From positions 333,373 through 397,372 of the forward strand of contig NZ_JAHWGT010000001.1 in NCBI RefSeq assembly GCF_020873895.1: a stretch of 64,000 bases of DNA. Direction: 5' to 3'. Both the position numbers and the translations under genes were made by a program. This DNA comes from Streptomyces sp. DH12. Its GTDB lineage: Bacteria; Actinomycetota; Actinomycetes; Streptomycetales; Streptomycetaceae. A model generated the notes under the pieces. That model was not told where the DNA came from. It was given only the letters and a program-made list of their open reading frames with translations, and made no database searches. Shown here piece by piece: positions 38,001 through 45,164 of this stretch; positions within the stretch are counted from its first letter, which is position 1; the number at the start of each line of letters is the position of its first letter.

Positions 38001-38571
38001 CACCACCACGTACCTCGACCGGCTCATCGCCTGGTTCGTGGGCGCGGAGGACATCGAGCGCTGCCTCAACAAGTTCGAGTCGTCCTGCCTCACCGACCTC
38101 GCCATGAACGCTCTCAAGGTGAAGGCCCTCAAGAAGGTCCGGCCCCCGTGCCCGAAGGCCCGTTCGTACAGCGGTGCGGGCGCCGTGAAGATGCGGATGG
38201 CGTCGGCCGCGGTCGCCTCGTCCACGCCCGCTCCGGGCAGCAGCCCGTGCGTGCCGTGGATCCAGCCCGGATCGCTCCCCGCGGCCGAGGAGCGGGCTCT
38301 GGACGCCACGCTCGCCCACCTCGACGCCGGTACGGTACCCACCGGGCCGACGGCGACGAAGTGGGGCACGAAGTTCAAGAACTGGGGCAACGACCTGCCC
38401 GGTGCCCAGGGCCCGCAGTCGCCCTATCGCGAGTACCGTGTGACGCCGCCGCCGGGCGTCGGCGGCGCGGGACCGCTCCGGGTCGTCAAGAACATCCAGA
38501 CGGGAGAGGTGTACTACACGTGGACCCACTACGGGGACTCCGGTCCGCCGGCGTTCGTACGCATCCGGTGA
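35002..38571 (+). CDS. secreted ALF-repeat polymorphic toxin with barnase-like RNase tip
   Basis: A 1,189-residue exported protein. GTG 35002 follows AGAAAGAAGAAG; residues 1-34 are a signal peptide (GIVAALMALAMVLGI ... PAAA). Residues 40-225 are four ALF repeats (VRKAAEAVLTGSDTDVRTFM type). Residues 230-540 are an Ala-rich coiled coil. Residues about 600-775 hold a second ALF block (VREFLRTRHYPGKEDDDRVA), 776-935 a second coiled coil, and 980-1,110 a Cys-containing linker. The last 70 residues match the microbial RNase (N1/T1-barnase) fold: YREYRV supplies Glu, LRVVKN the Arg, and YYTWTHYG the catalytic His, ending AFVRIR. Secreted RNases with long repeat stalks kill neighbours or act on contact. 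A barstar-like immunity gene follows 7 bases later. Confidence 0.85.
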   Translation: MHISSRVTPSRRGIVAALMALAMVLGIDTRPAAAEGVPEYDRSDVLEAWKYGGPGVRKAAEAVLTGSDTDVRTFMADRLPGIHEHDLRVQVMQAMAMGGPGTRAAADTALDGGADQLQAFLDDGLLRPYDEDLRVRVMQIMANGGPSVKKAAGTALQGSSDDYLAFINTGQFPPRADDNRVQLMTLMSTGGPNVKKLAQQAMEGTDEDVQEFLDHGWQVAAARDQENLSIAQLAALADRAQKQATALTETAKEEAAKAEAATRRAKEAAEEAARKAKAAQESAGEASAAAAQAAAAARRAADSARTAISAAAAANRSARVAATAAAQAAYAATRAGSAASAAHSAAAAAAGDATRAKQARLAAENARTAAAGATKAADAAEQAGVAADNAAKAAGAAASAGTNAAAAAAAAAEAGRWSGQAGGKAAEAQAAADAAQRQAAQATRAANAAQANATQAAAAARQSRKAANDAAAYARAAATAADKAADEAGKAVDAAKASTAAANAASQAATLAKNASDQAKSVAALARRTDAERLAQQQFENVLAAEEAKRAHDEHVKAAQAEAGRVQRLNAETHELWQEAAAATDIREAAGKGRQVAVNLLTSTGQWVRTQAEIALVGGDEQAAAFARTGLAVAMEQDDRAAVAHVATTTDKPAQQQAALAVLDKPIVQVREFLRTRHYPGKEDDDRVAVARIMAAGGRGVQAAGSKALDGTAADLHEFLEVGQHKAREDDDRVAVNQALATGGPEVKAAAQAALSGPPTALRAFLRTGLPRAQQRDANAAAHVAEIDVLLASAARSAAIAQRDAAEAQRVAATARKNAADAVKWANEAKESSARANTYAQQADTAADEAEASAARAAESARQARNAAAAARADARAAGVSAQQAQRSASRAATYSTQANASAYQAQLSAQAADKDAAAAAKASTEALKIAAEKLVAELKKQVEQELREVSKPMTDAELRKILEKRLVKFRGNLLGEGELKPGEVLLVCGADGAGGMGCITTTYLDRLIAWFVGAEDIERCLNKFESSCLTDLAMNALKVKALKKVRPPCPKARSYSGAGAVKMRMASAAVASSTPAPGSSPCVPWIQPGSLPAAEERALDATLAHLDAGTVPTGPTATKWGTKFKNWGNDLPGAQGPQSPYREYRVTPPPGVGGAGPLRVVKNIQTGEVYYTWTHYGDSGPPAFVRIR

Positions 38572-38578
38572 TGCCGCG

Positions 38579-38989
38579 GTGAACCTCGAACCGGGCGTGA
38601 CGTCCGTCCGTACCCGGGACGTCGGACGGATCGTGGAGGCGGCTGAGGCGGAGGACTGCCCGCTGTACCAGTTCTCCACGGAGGACCACCGGGGCGCCCG
38701 GGCCTTCTTCGACGCCGTCCGGCACACCCTGCCGCTCGACCCGCCGGTCGTCGGCTCCGGCAGCTGGGACGCCCTGTCCGACTCGCTGTGGGAGGGCATC
38801 CACACGCTTCACCGCCGCCGGGTCGCCCTGCTGTGGCGGGACGCGGCGGCCTTCCACGACGGGAGTCCCGAGGACTTCCGGATCGCGGTCGCCGTCCTGA
38901 CCGACGTGGTCGAGACGCTGGCGGATCCCGCCGCGACGGTGGGTCGCCCCACGGACGTGTGCGTGTACGTCGCCGTGGACGACGACTGA
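38579..38989 (+). CDS. barstar-family RNase inhibitor (immunity protein)
   Basis: A 136-residue acidic protein. SGSWDALSDSLWEGIHTL is the barstar core, whose helix and acidic Asp/Trp residues plug the RNase active site, followed by the VALLWRDAAAFHDG strand. The GTG start lies 7 bases after the toxin stop, so both are made from one transcript, the toxin exported and the inhibitor retained in the cytoplasm. It is longer than classical 90-residue barstar, with an N-terminal extension (TRDVGRIVEAAEAEDCPLY). A 15-bp hairpin ends the operon. Confidence 0.88.
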   Translation: MNLEPGVTSVRTRDVGRIVEAAEAEDCPLYQFSTEDHRGARAFFDAVRHTLPLDPPVVGSGSWDALSDSLWEGIHTLHRRRVALLWRDAAAFHDGSPEDFRIAVAVLTDVVETLADPAATVGRPTDVCVYVAVDDD

Positions 38990-38992
38990 ACC

Positions 38993-39029
38993 GGGCGGGC
39001 GGTCACCGCGCCGTGGTGACCGCCCGCCC
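38993..39029 (+). terminator. 15-bp hairpin terminator of the toxin-immunity operon
   Basis: A perfect stem, 38993-39007 with 39015-39029, around the 7-nt loop GCGCCGT. It starts 4 bases after the immunity stop. Confidence 0.85.
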
Positions 39030-39407
39030 CACGATCGCCCCGGCACGCTGCACGCTGCCGGAGGCGCCCTGCGGCACGGTCGTCTCGTAGCCTCCCCGAG
39101 GCACGCACCGCCATGATCCGAAGAGCAGCGACCACGGCATGACCCGCGTCTCACGTGCGAGCAACCCGGGCCGGGGCGAAAGTACCTGAACCACGGCCGA
39201 TCAGTCGCCTCCGAGGCTCCGGCCGCTCGCCGGCGCCGTCCTTCTCCTGGTCATTGCCGGTGATGTCTTCGTCATGCCTGTGCGGCACACGCAGGTACGG
39301 TTCCACCAAGTCCAGCGCGTGACCTCTGTGTCTGCCTTTCGTCACGGTCCTTGGACAGGCAGGTCACGGTCCGTACCCGTCGGGTGACCGCCTGGCAGCC
39401 TCGCCGC
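39030..39407. other. intergenic region
   Basis: No gene. GC content falls toward the right end, matching the following gene rather than the toxin operon, so a composition boundary lies here. Confidence 0.4.
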
Positions 39408-40373
39408 ATGATCAGTGGTTTGCGGCTTCGTCTCATCCGATGGCAGCGTGAGCGTGCGGACGAAGCGATCTCGGAGCTTCGCCGAAGCGTGGAGACCCTC
39501 GGAATCGGCTCAGTACCGGCAGCGACCCGCATCGCCTTACGTCGCCGGTTCCAGACGCAGGTGACGACGTGGATGGTGACAATCCCCATCTGGCTGGTCG
39601 AGGCGCGCATCCTCTTTGCGATCACGGGCGAATGGTTCGCATCGGACGCGCCGGTATGGCTCCGGGAAGATCTGCGTGTGAATGACCCTTCCGCTCTCTC
39701 CCGGGCTGCGTGGACCCAACTGGGGCGCGATTTCGCTCAGGTCGTACCCTTCCTGCTGCTGGCGCGACGAACCAGTTCTGCCGTTGCGACGTTATTCGGC
39801 GCGTATGGGTACCGATACAGCCGAGTCGATATCTGGGCCGGCCTCATCAATGAGTGCGCGAAGATCTACCAGACGCGCGGCGCCGTGCACGGGAGGCTGG
39901 AGCTGGAAAACCTGCGCTACTCCGTGCTCGCGGTGCGGGGAGCCGCCTCCATGCGTGGGACAGTGCCGTTCTTTGCGTGGCGTCGACGTTATCTGGCTCG
40001 GCGCCACGCGGCCGACGTCGCGGCGACATTCAGAGCCGTCGCCGCAATGATGGATGCCAACCCCAGAGAGGGTGCAGTCAAGCTGGCCCGTCTTGCCCTG
40101 CGTACCAGTGAACGGTATGCCGAAGGTCGAGTGTCCGCGTTGCTTGACGAGGAAGAAATGGTGCCCCGGCGCTCCGGTGCTGAGGCTGTTCGTCTCGTCT
40201 TTGCAGCGCTGATGATCGCAGCGATGGCAACACTGGGTGCCGCCTTTTCCGTTCCTTCCCAGATCGTCGCGGTGGCCGCGGTTCTCGCTATCGCTGTGCT
40301 GTACCGGCACTCCATCCCAAGAGGGCTGGAGATCCTGACCCTCTTGGCGGCGTTACTGCTCGTTGCCCGCTAG
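39408..40373 (+). CDS. hypothetical membrane protein of lower GC
   Basis: A 321-residue protein. Predicted spanning segments: VTTWMVTIPIWLVEARILF (residues 48-66) and, near the C-terminus, LVFAALMIAAMATLGAAFSV followed by IVAVAAVLAIAVLY and LLAALLLVA. Between them is a basic cytoplasmic region of about 170 residues (FAWRRRYLARRHAADVAATF). It has no enzymatic motif and no family I recognise. Third codon positions use A/T much more often than neighbouring genes, suggesting recent transfer. The ATG has only a weak ribosome site. Confidence 0.7.
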   Translation: MISGLRLRLIRWQRERADEAISELRRSVETLGIGSVPAATRIALRRRFQTQVTTWMVTIPIWLVEARILFAITGEWFASDAPVWLREDLRVNDPSALSRAAWTQLGRDFAQVVPFLLLARRTSSAVATLFGAYGYRYSRVDIWAGLINECAKIYQTRGAVHGRLELENLRYSVLAVRGAASMRGTVPFFAWRRRYLARRHAADVAATFRAVAAMMDANPREGAVKLARLALRTSERYAEGRVSALLDEEEMVPRRSGAEAVRLVFAALMIAAMATLGAAFSVPSQIVAVAAVLAIAVLYRHSIPRGLEILTLLAALLLVAR

Positions 40374-41405
40374 AGGAGACACGGTCTGCCGACACCCTCA
40401 TGCGCATCGCATCTCATCCCAGTGGTGGACAGCTTAGGTCGACTCCTGACCCCGCCCGGGGCACCCCCTCACGCCCCTCTACTGTCCGCCGCACCGCACG
40501 GCTCCGCCGCCCGCCGCCCCGACCGCCGCCCGCAGGACCCGCCGCCCAAGCAGAAGACCCGGCCGCTCGCCCAGCTGCGCCGCTCAGCCTCCCCGCCATC
40601 CAAGGTGGAGGCCACGTCCACCCCGAGATCTTCGCGGAGGACACTCGGCAGGCCGAGGTTGCCGCACTGGTCGGCCGGACTGCCGATGGGTCCGCGGCCG
40701 GCAGGGCCTTGACGGACGGCTCCCGAGCCGGAGGTGGTGCGCTGGCTGCTGGCAATGGGTGCACCGACGTTCGCGCAGGCGTTGCTGATTGCCGCGCCGG
40801 GTCGAGTGTGCCTGGCCCCCGGCCTGCTCCGAGTCGCCGCCCTCCTGCCCCCGCTCTCCCGCCGCGCACCCCGCGTTTGCTGTGCTGCGCTCACCCCGCC
40901 TGCCACGTGCCGGCCGCCGCTGTCCCGCCGGAGTCGCGCCTGTGGCCGGTCCCTGCCTCTCGGTCCATCCGCCCCCGTGCCGAAAGGGTGCGCCGTAGGA
41001 CCGCCTCCCATCGTGCTGGTCGTCCTGCCCCCGATGCCCGCCGCTCCCCGGGACGGCGTCGCGGCCCAGTCCGGCCTCCGGGCCGGATGCCCGGCGGGCC
41101 ACCGCCCTACTGCCCAGTCGCTGCGCCGCTTCCCGCCGTCGAGCCGTCCCGCCCCCCCCGCCACCGCCCTCGGCGTCCTGCCGCGCGCCGCTCCGTCCGC
41201 GTGCAGGGGCGCCGTGCCGCGGCGTTGCCGCCGACCCGGTCCTGCCGCCTCTCTCCGCCCGGCTGCTTGTGAGGCGCGAGGATTTGACGGGAGCTCACTT
41301 GACGAGTTCTTGCCAAGAGCAGGACCTCGGGCCATATGCGAAGGAGTAGCGGACAGTATTGAAATGAGCACGACGCGTGTTCAAGTAGCAGGAAGGACAG
41401 GGCAG
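40374..41405. other. 1-kb C-skewed non-coding tract
   Basis: From about 40440 to 41270 the plus strand is strongly C-rich over G (about 30 C to 17 G per 60 bases), with many CCGCC, CTGC and CCGT words. Open frames are Pro/Arg/Ala-rich without motifs. Similar tracts occur at 42560-43450 and 59440-59850. From 41290 the composition becomes normal and a TTGACG box at about 41299 may belong to the promoter of the next gene. Confidence 0.45.
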
Positions 41406-41870
41406 ATGAGTGTCCCGCCGGAGCAGAGTTTCCGCATCACCAAGCCCGCCAACATCACCTACGGCGTCTGGGACGAGACGCGGTTCGAGACCACGTCGAC
41501 CTCCTGGGTGGAGGTTCCCGGTGCCAAGATCAACCTGATGCTCGGACAGGGAAAGCCGTCCTACGGCGCGCTGTTCGTTGCCACCTTCAGCGCCGAAGCC
41601 CTGTGCTCGGACAACAACAACGATGGCCAAGGCCTCCTCCAGGCCACCGTCTTCTTCGGTGACCAGCAGGCCCAGCCCCTCAGCGGCAACCACCGCTATG
41701 CGACCGCGCGGGGCAATCCCGAGTGGTCCAGCCACACCTTCCTGCGCACCGCCCGCTTCGAGCCGGAGATGGACGTGCGGGACGTCACGGCACGCGTGAA
41801 GCTGCGGGTCAACGGGGCCAGCGGTGGAGTGCAGAACTGGGTGTTCAAGATCGAGCGCTTCTTCCTCTGA
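41406..41870 (+). CDS. hypothetical beta-rich protein
   Basis: A 154-residue soluble protein with no signal peptide. ATG 41406 follows GGAAGGACAGGGCAG. The sequence alternates short strands (FRITKPANITYGVWDET, WVEVPGAKINLML, YGALFVATFSAEAL, LLQATVFFGDQQAQPL) and ends VQNWVFKIERFFL, which suggests a jelly-roll or immunoglobulin-like sandwich. The internal segment LCSDNNNDGQG looks like a loop. I do not recognise the family or a catalytic site. It is flanked on both sides by C-skewed non-coding DNA and a duplicated element. Confidence 0.65.
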   Translation: MSVPPEQSFRITKPANITYGVWDETRFETTSTSWVEVPGAKINLMLGQGKPSYGALFVATFSAEALCSDNNNDGQGLLQATVFFGDQQAQPLSGNHRYATARGNPEWSSHTFLRTARFEPEMDVRDVTARVKLRVNGASGGVQNWVFKIERFFL

Positions 41871-41894
41871 CCGACGAGGCGGTCCGCGCCGCGG

Positions 41895-42280
41895 CCACGC
41901 CTCCCGCACTCGCGCGGACCGCTACGCCGGACCGGACGATGCCGACGCGGTGAGCTCGGTGCACCAGGGTGATCAGCAGGCGCACCACCCGCAAGGACCC
42001 GGACCGCACCGCGGCCGGAAGACCGACCACTGGGTGGACCCGATGCCGCGCACCCCATTGCGATTGCTGTGGTGCGCACCGACGGTTTCCGGCCTCCACT
42101 CGACCGAGTGAGGGGGCCACCGACGGGGAGTGGACGGCACCGTGCTCAGTGTCCGCTCCGCCGAGTGCAGTCCACTCGGTGGAGCGGATCACATCGTGGG
42201 TGAGTGGGGCGACATACACGGGGCGATGGTCGTGCCTCCAGCCGGTGGTACCCGCCGCGTTCCTCCTTGACCTCAGCCCA
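41895..42280 (+). repeat. duplicated non-coding element, copy 1
   Basis: From 41971 (GATCAGCAGGCGCACCACCC) to about 42280 this matches 59127-59403 in the same orientation, with many point differences and small indels. Weaker similarity extends back to about 41895. Recurrent motifs of the form TCCACT-GGTGGA or CACT-GAGTGGA occur several times within each copy. Copy 1 ends in a 21-bp stem hairpin that copy 2 has only as a half. Confidence 0.7.
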
Positions 42281-42300
42281 GGTCAAGGAGGAACGCGGCG
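42253..42300. terminator. 21-bp stem hairpin closing the duplicated element
   Basis: CGCCGCGTTCCTCCTTGACCT at 42253-42273 is perfectly complementary to 42280-42300, with a 6-nt loop. It is one of the longest perfect stems in the window outside the telomere. It may terminate transcription from both directions. Confidence 0.7.
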
Positions 42301-43498
42301 CTTTCACTCTCCAGAAGGCTCGGCCCGCACCGGACAGGGCGCTCCATCGTGCCGGTGCGCACCCGCCCGCGCGGTGGCGAGTGAAGGTGTGCCGGCCGGG
42401 GCTTGCCTGGCAACTTGCCTCGACGGTGCACCACCTGAACGGAAAGTCGCAAGTCAAGGTCCTCCAAGAGGTCTGCAGCATGCCGATTCGGTACGAGACC
42501 TGTCAGGGATGCGGGTAAGCGCAGAAGCACCCGGCCCCGACCGTACGCCTCATATGGCCGCTGCCTGACGTCGCCGTGCCGCCGGGGGCTCGGGCACTGG
42601 GCCTTGTACTGCCGGTGTGCCGCGGCGGGCCCGTGGCCTCGCGTCCTGGCCGCCTCTGCTACCTACCGCCCCCTCCGTGCCGCTCCGCCGGGCAGCCGCT
42701 GTCCCCTGAGGCCAGTCTCGCTACCGGCTGCTCGTCGGTCTGCCGGTCCGGCTCCAGAGCGGTCTTCCGTGCAGGCGTCCGCCGCCCGGGCTGCCGCCGC
42801 CCAGTTCCCGGCTGCGCCGTCCCATGCCGCTGTCCGCTCGCCGTACGTCGTCGGGTCACCGCCCTGTCACCGGCGCCTCGTCGCCACCCAGCGTCGGCTG
42901 CCGCTCCGCTGCCTTCTGCCGTGCTGCCGTCGTCCGCCCGAGGTTCCACCCGCGTGCTGCCGCGGGGCTCCCGCTGTTCTCCGAGACGTCACCGTATCGC
43001 CGTGCCGCGTCGTGCCGTCGGCCGCGCGCCATCCTGCCGCTGCCACCCCAACGGCGCTCGGCGCGTTCGACGGGGCAGGCCCGGCTCCCGTACGGCCGCG
43101 GGGCACCGAGTCATGCGGTCTGTCGTGCGCCCGCGGCCCACTCGTTCGGCGGCGTGCGGCCTCGCGCGGCCGCCGGCGATGTGGGGAGTCCTCCGGGCAG
43201 CCGACCGCTTCGCAGACGGTGACCCGCGTCGGCCAAGGTCCCTGCGCGGAACACGAGGGAGTGTGGGTTGCCGCTGTCCCGCCCGTCTGTCGCGCCCCCG
43301 CCCGATCGCCGCCTGGCCGTCCTGCGCCGCCGTGCTGCCACCCGTCGGGGTGCCCGCCGCGTGATGGCGTCGACTCCGCTGATGGCCGTCGGTCCTCGCG
43401 TGTCGCCGCCGGAGACCCGCGGGACCTCACACGAAAGCGTCGCCTTCCGGTGGCGGGGCCCCCGCCTCCACCCGCGCTGGGGCGGGGACGACATACTG
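42301..43498. other. C-skewed non-coding tract with a dispersed repeat
   Basis: 42560-43450 is C-skewed like 40440-41270, with no supported gene. 43133-43217 resembles 27045-27133. A short scrap near 42420-42515 (LASTVHHLNGKSQVKVLQEV) is less GC-rich and protein-like but has no start. Confidence 0.4.
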
Positions 43499-43514
43499 TC
43501 TACATGCATGTAGA
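43499..43514. promoter_or_regulatory. 16-bp perfect palindrome, operator-like
   Basis: TCTACATG-CATGTAGA is a perfect palindrome in an AT-richer pocket, preceded by GACATACTG. The ATGCAT core with ACAT/ATGT arms resembles sites for PadR- or GntR-type repressors. No regulator gene of either type is nearby; the next gene starts 340 bases downstream. Confidence 0.5.
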
Positions 43515-43853
43515 AGCACCGGGCGGGCGCGCGGACAGTGCCTACGTCGGGGAAGCCGCGCCTGTTCGTGGCCGACTCGGGCGCCCGGCCGGTGTATGAC
43601 GTATGTGGCCGCGATGACGCACCCGGGGAGGTCGCCGCTCCACTGATCCGGTCGGCCCTGCCCTTCGCCGGTCCGGGCGGCGGGGCTTCCCGCCGCCGGA
43701 GCGGAACGCCCACCCGGCAATGCCGTCCACCGCCCTCTCCACGACCCTGAAGGAGTTCGCTTTGCCCGCCAAGCCGACGGAGCCCCAAGGGGGCAGTCCA
43801 GGACCGTCCCGTGCCGCCGCACGCGGCGCCGGTACGTGGCGGGGTGACGTGCG
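43515..43853. other. leader region of the CNNM/CorC operon
   Basis: No gene is supported; the region probably carries the operon promoter. The open frame 43268-43513 and its neighbours are low-complexity. Confidence 0.3.
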
Positions 43854-45164
43854 GTGAATGCCGTGCTCGGCCTGCTGGCCGTCCTCGTCCTGACCGCGGG
43901 CACCGGGTACTTCGTCGCCCAGGAATTCGCCTACGTCGCCGCCGACCGGCTGGCACTTGCCCGTGATGCCGAGGCGGGTGACAGGCGGGCCGCCCGCGCG
44001 CTGCAGGTGCTGGAGCGGCTCTCCTTCATGCTCTCCGGTGCCCAGCTCGGTATCACGGTCACGGGCCTGGTGGTCGGCTTCCTCGCCGAACCGTCCGTGA
44101 CGGCGCTGCTCAAGCCCGTACTGGACGGAATGGGTTTGAGGGGCAGCGCGGCCACGGCGATCTCCGTCGTGCTGGCTTTCACGCTCGCCACGATCCTCCA
44201 AATGGTGGTCGGCGAACTCGCCCCGAAGAACCTGGCGCTCGCCGTACCGGAGCGGTTGGCGAAGTCGTTGGCGGCCTCCACCCTGTTCTACCTGAAGCTG
44301 GTCGGCCCGCTCGTACGCGTCTTCGACAGCGCCGCCAACAGACTGCTCCGCAGAATCGGCATCGAGCCGGTGGAGGAGCTGCACCATGGCGCCACCCTCG
44401 AAGAGCTCAGCCACCTGATCGGCGAGTCCCACGAGCAGGGTCAGCTGCCCGCCGACACCGCAGAGCTTCTCGACCACGCCCTCGCGTTCTCCGAGCGGAC
44501 CCTGGACGAGGTGATGGTGCCGCGGGTGGACGCGGTCTTCGTCCGCAGGGACGCCACCCTGGCGGAGACGGCCGACCTGATCGCCGCGCACGGCCACTCG
44601 AGCTACCCGGTGCTCGGCGACCACCCCGACGACGTCGCCGGAGTCATCGGCGTATGGGAGTTGATGCGGCTGCCCGCTTCCGCCTTCGCGACCGCGAAGG
44701 CGGGGGAGACGTGCCGTCGGCCGCTGCTGCTGCCCGACACCCTGCCCCTGCCGGAAGCGGTGGCGCAGATGAGGCAGCGGGACGACGAGTTCGCCGTCGT
44801 CCTGGACGAGCACGGAGGCGTCGCGGGCATCGTCACCTACGAGGACATCGCGGAGGAACTGGTGGGCGACATCGCCGACGAGACCGACACCGTCGTGCAA
44901 CTGGCCACCGTCGACGGAACCGGCTGGATCATCGACGCCGGGCGCCGCCTGGACGAGGTCGAGCAGGCCACCGGTATCGCGCTGCCCGAGGAGGAGGACT
45001 ACGACACCGTCGCCGGCCTCGTCGTCGACCGGCTGGGCCGCTTCCCCACCATCGGTGACCGCCTCACCGTGCAAGGCGTCACCATCGAGGTTCTGAGTGT
45101 GGACCGGCACGTACCCGAACGTGTCCGGATCGAGCACTCGACGGCCGAGGAGGCCCAAGCATGA
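43854..45164 (+). CDS. CNNM/CorC (hemolysin C) family transporter, full length
   Basis: A 436-residue membrane protein. The N-terminal CNNM/DUF21 domain has a helix at 1-20, then GAQLGITVTGLVVGFLAEPS and VVGELAPKNLALAVPE, the conserved polar motif in the transmembrane domain. Two CBS domains follow (VMVPRVDAVFVRRDATLAET; FAVVLDEHGGVAGIVTYEDI), then the C-terminal CorC/HlyC transporter-associated domain. These proteins act in Mg2+ or Co2+ homeostasis with the CBS pair sensing nucleotides. Starts at GTG 43854. Its stop overlaps the next start (ATGA), so the two are co-translated and probably form a heteromer. Confidence 0.92.
   Translation: MNAVLGLLAVLVLTAGTGYFVAQEFAYVAADRLALARDAEAGDRRAARALQVLERLSFMLSGAQLGITVTGLVVGFLAEPSVTALLKPVLDGMGLRGSAATAISVVLAFTLATILQMVVGELAPKNLALAVPERLAKSLAASTLFYLKLVGPLVRVFDSAANRLLRRIGIEPVEELHHGATLEELSHLIGESHEQGQLPADTAELLDHALAFSERTLDEVMVPRVDAVFVRRDATLAETADLIAAHGHSSYPVLGDHPDDVAGVIGVWELMRLPASAFATAKAGETCRRPLLLPDTLPLPEAVAQMRQRDDEFAVVLDEHGGVAGIVTYEDIAEELVGDIADETDTVVQLATVDGTGWIIDAGRRLDEVEQATGIALPEEEDYDTVAGLVVDRLGRFPTIGDRLTVQGVTIEVLSVDRHVPERVRIEHSTAEEAQA

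Noticed and set aside
35014-38805. A 1,263-codon leftward open frame opposite the toxin gene
   Set aside because: It is the reverse strand of an Ala-rich coding sequence (GCC/GGC codons), gives Gly/Arg/Leu/Val-rich text without motifs, and the plus strand has signal peptide, repeats and a recognisable RNase domain.
40734-41405. Upstream extension of the 154-residue hypothetical protein by 224 codons
   Set aside because: The extension is C-skewed low-complexity sequence; the internal ATG 41406 has a proper ribosome site and marks the change to protein-like sequence.
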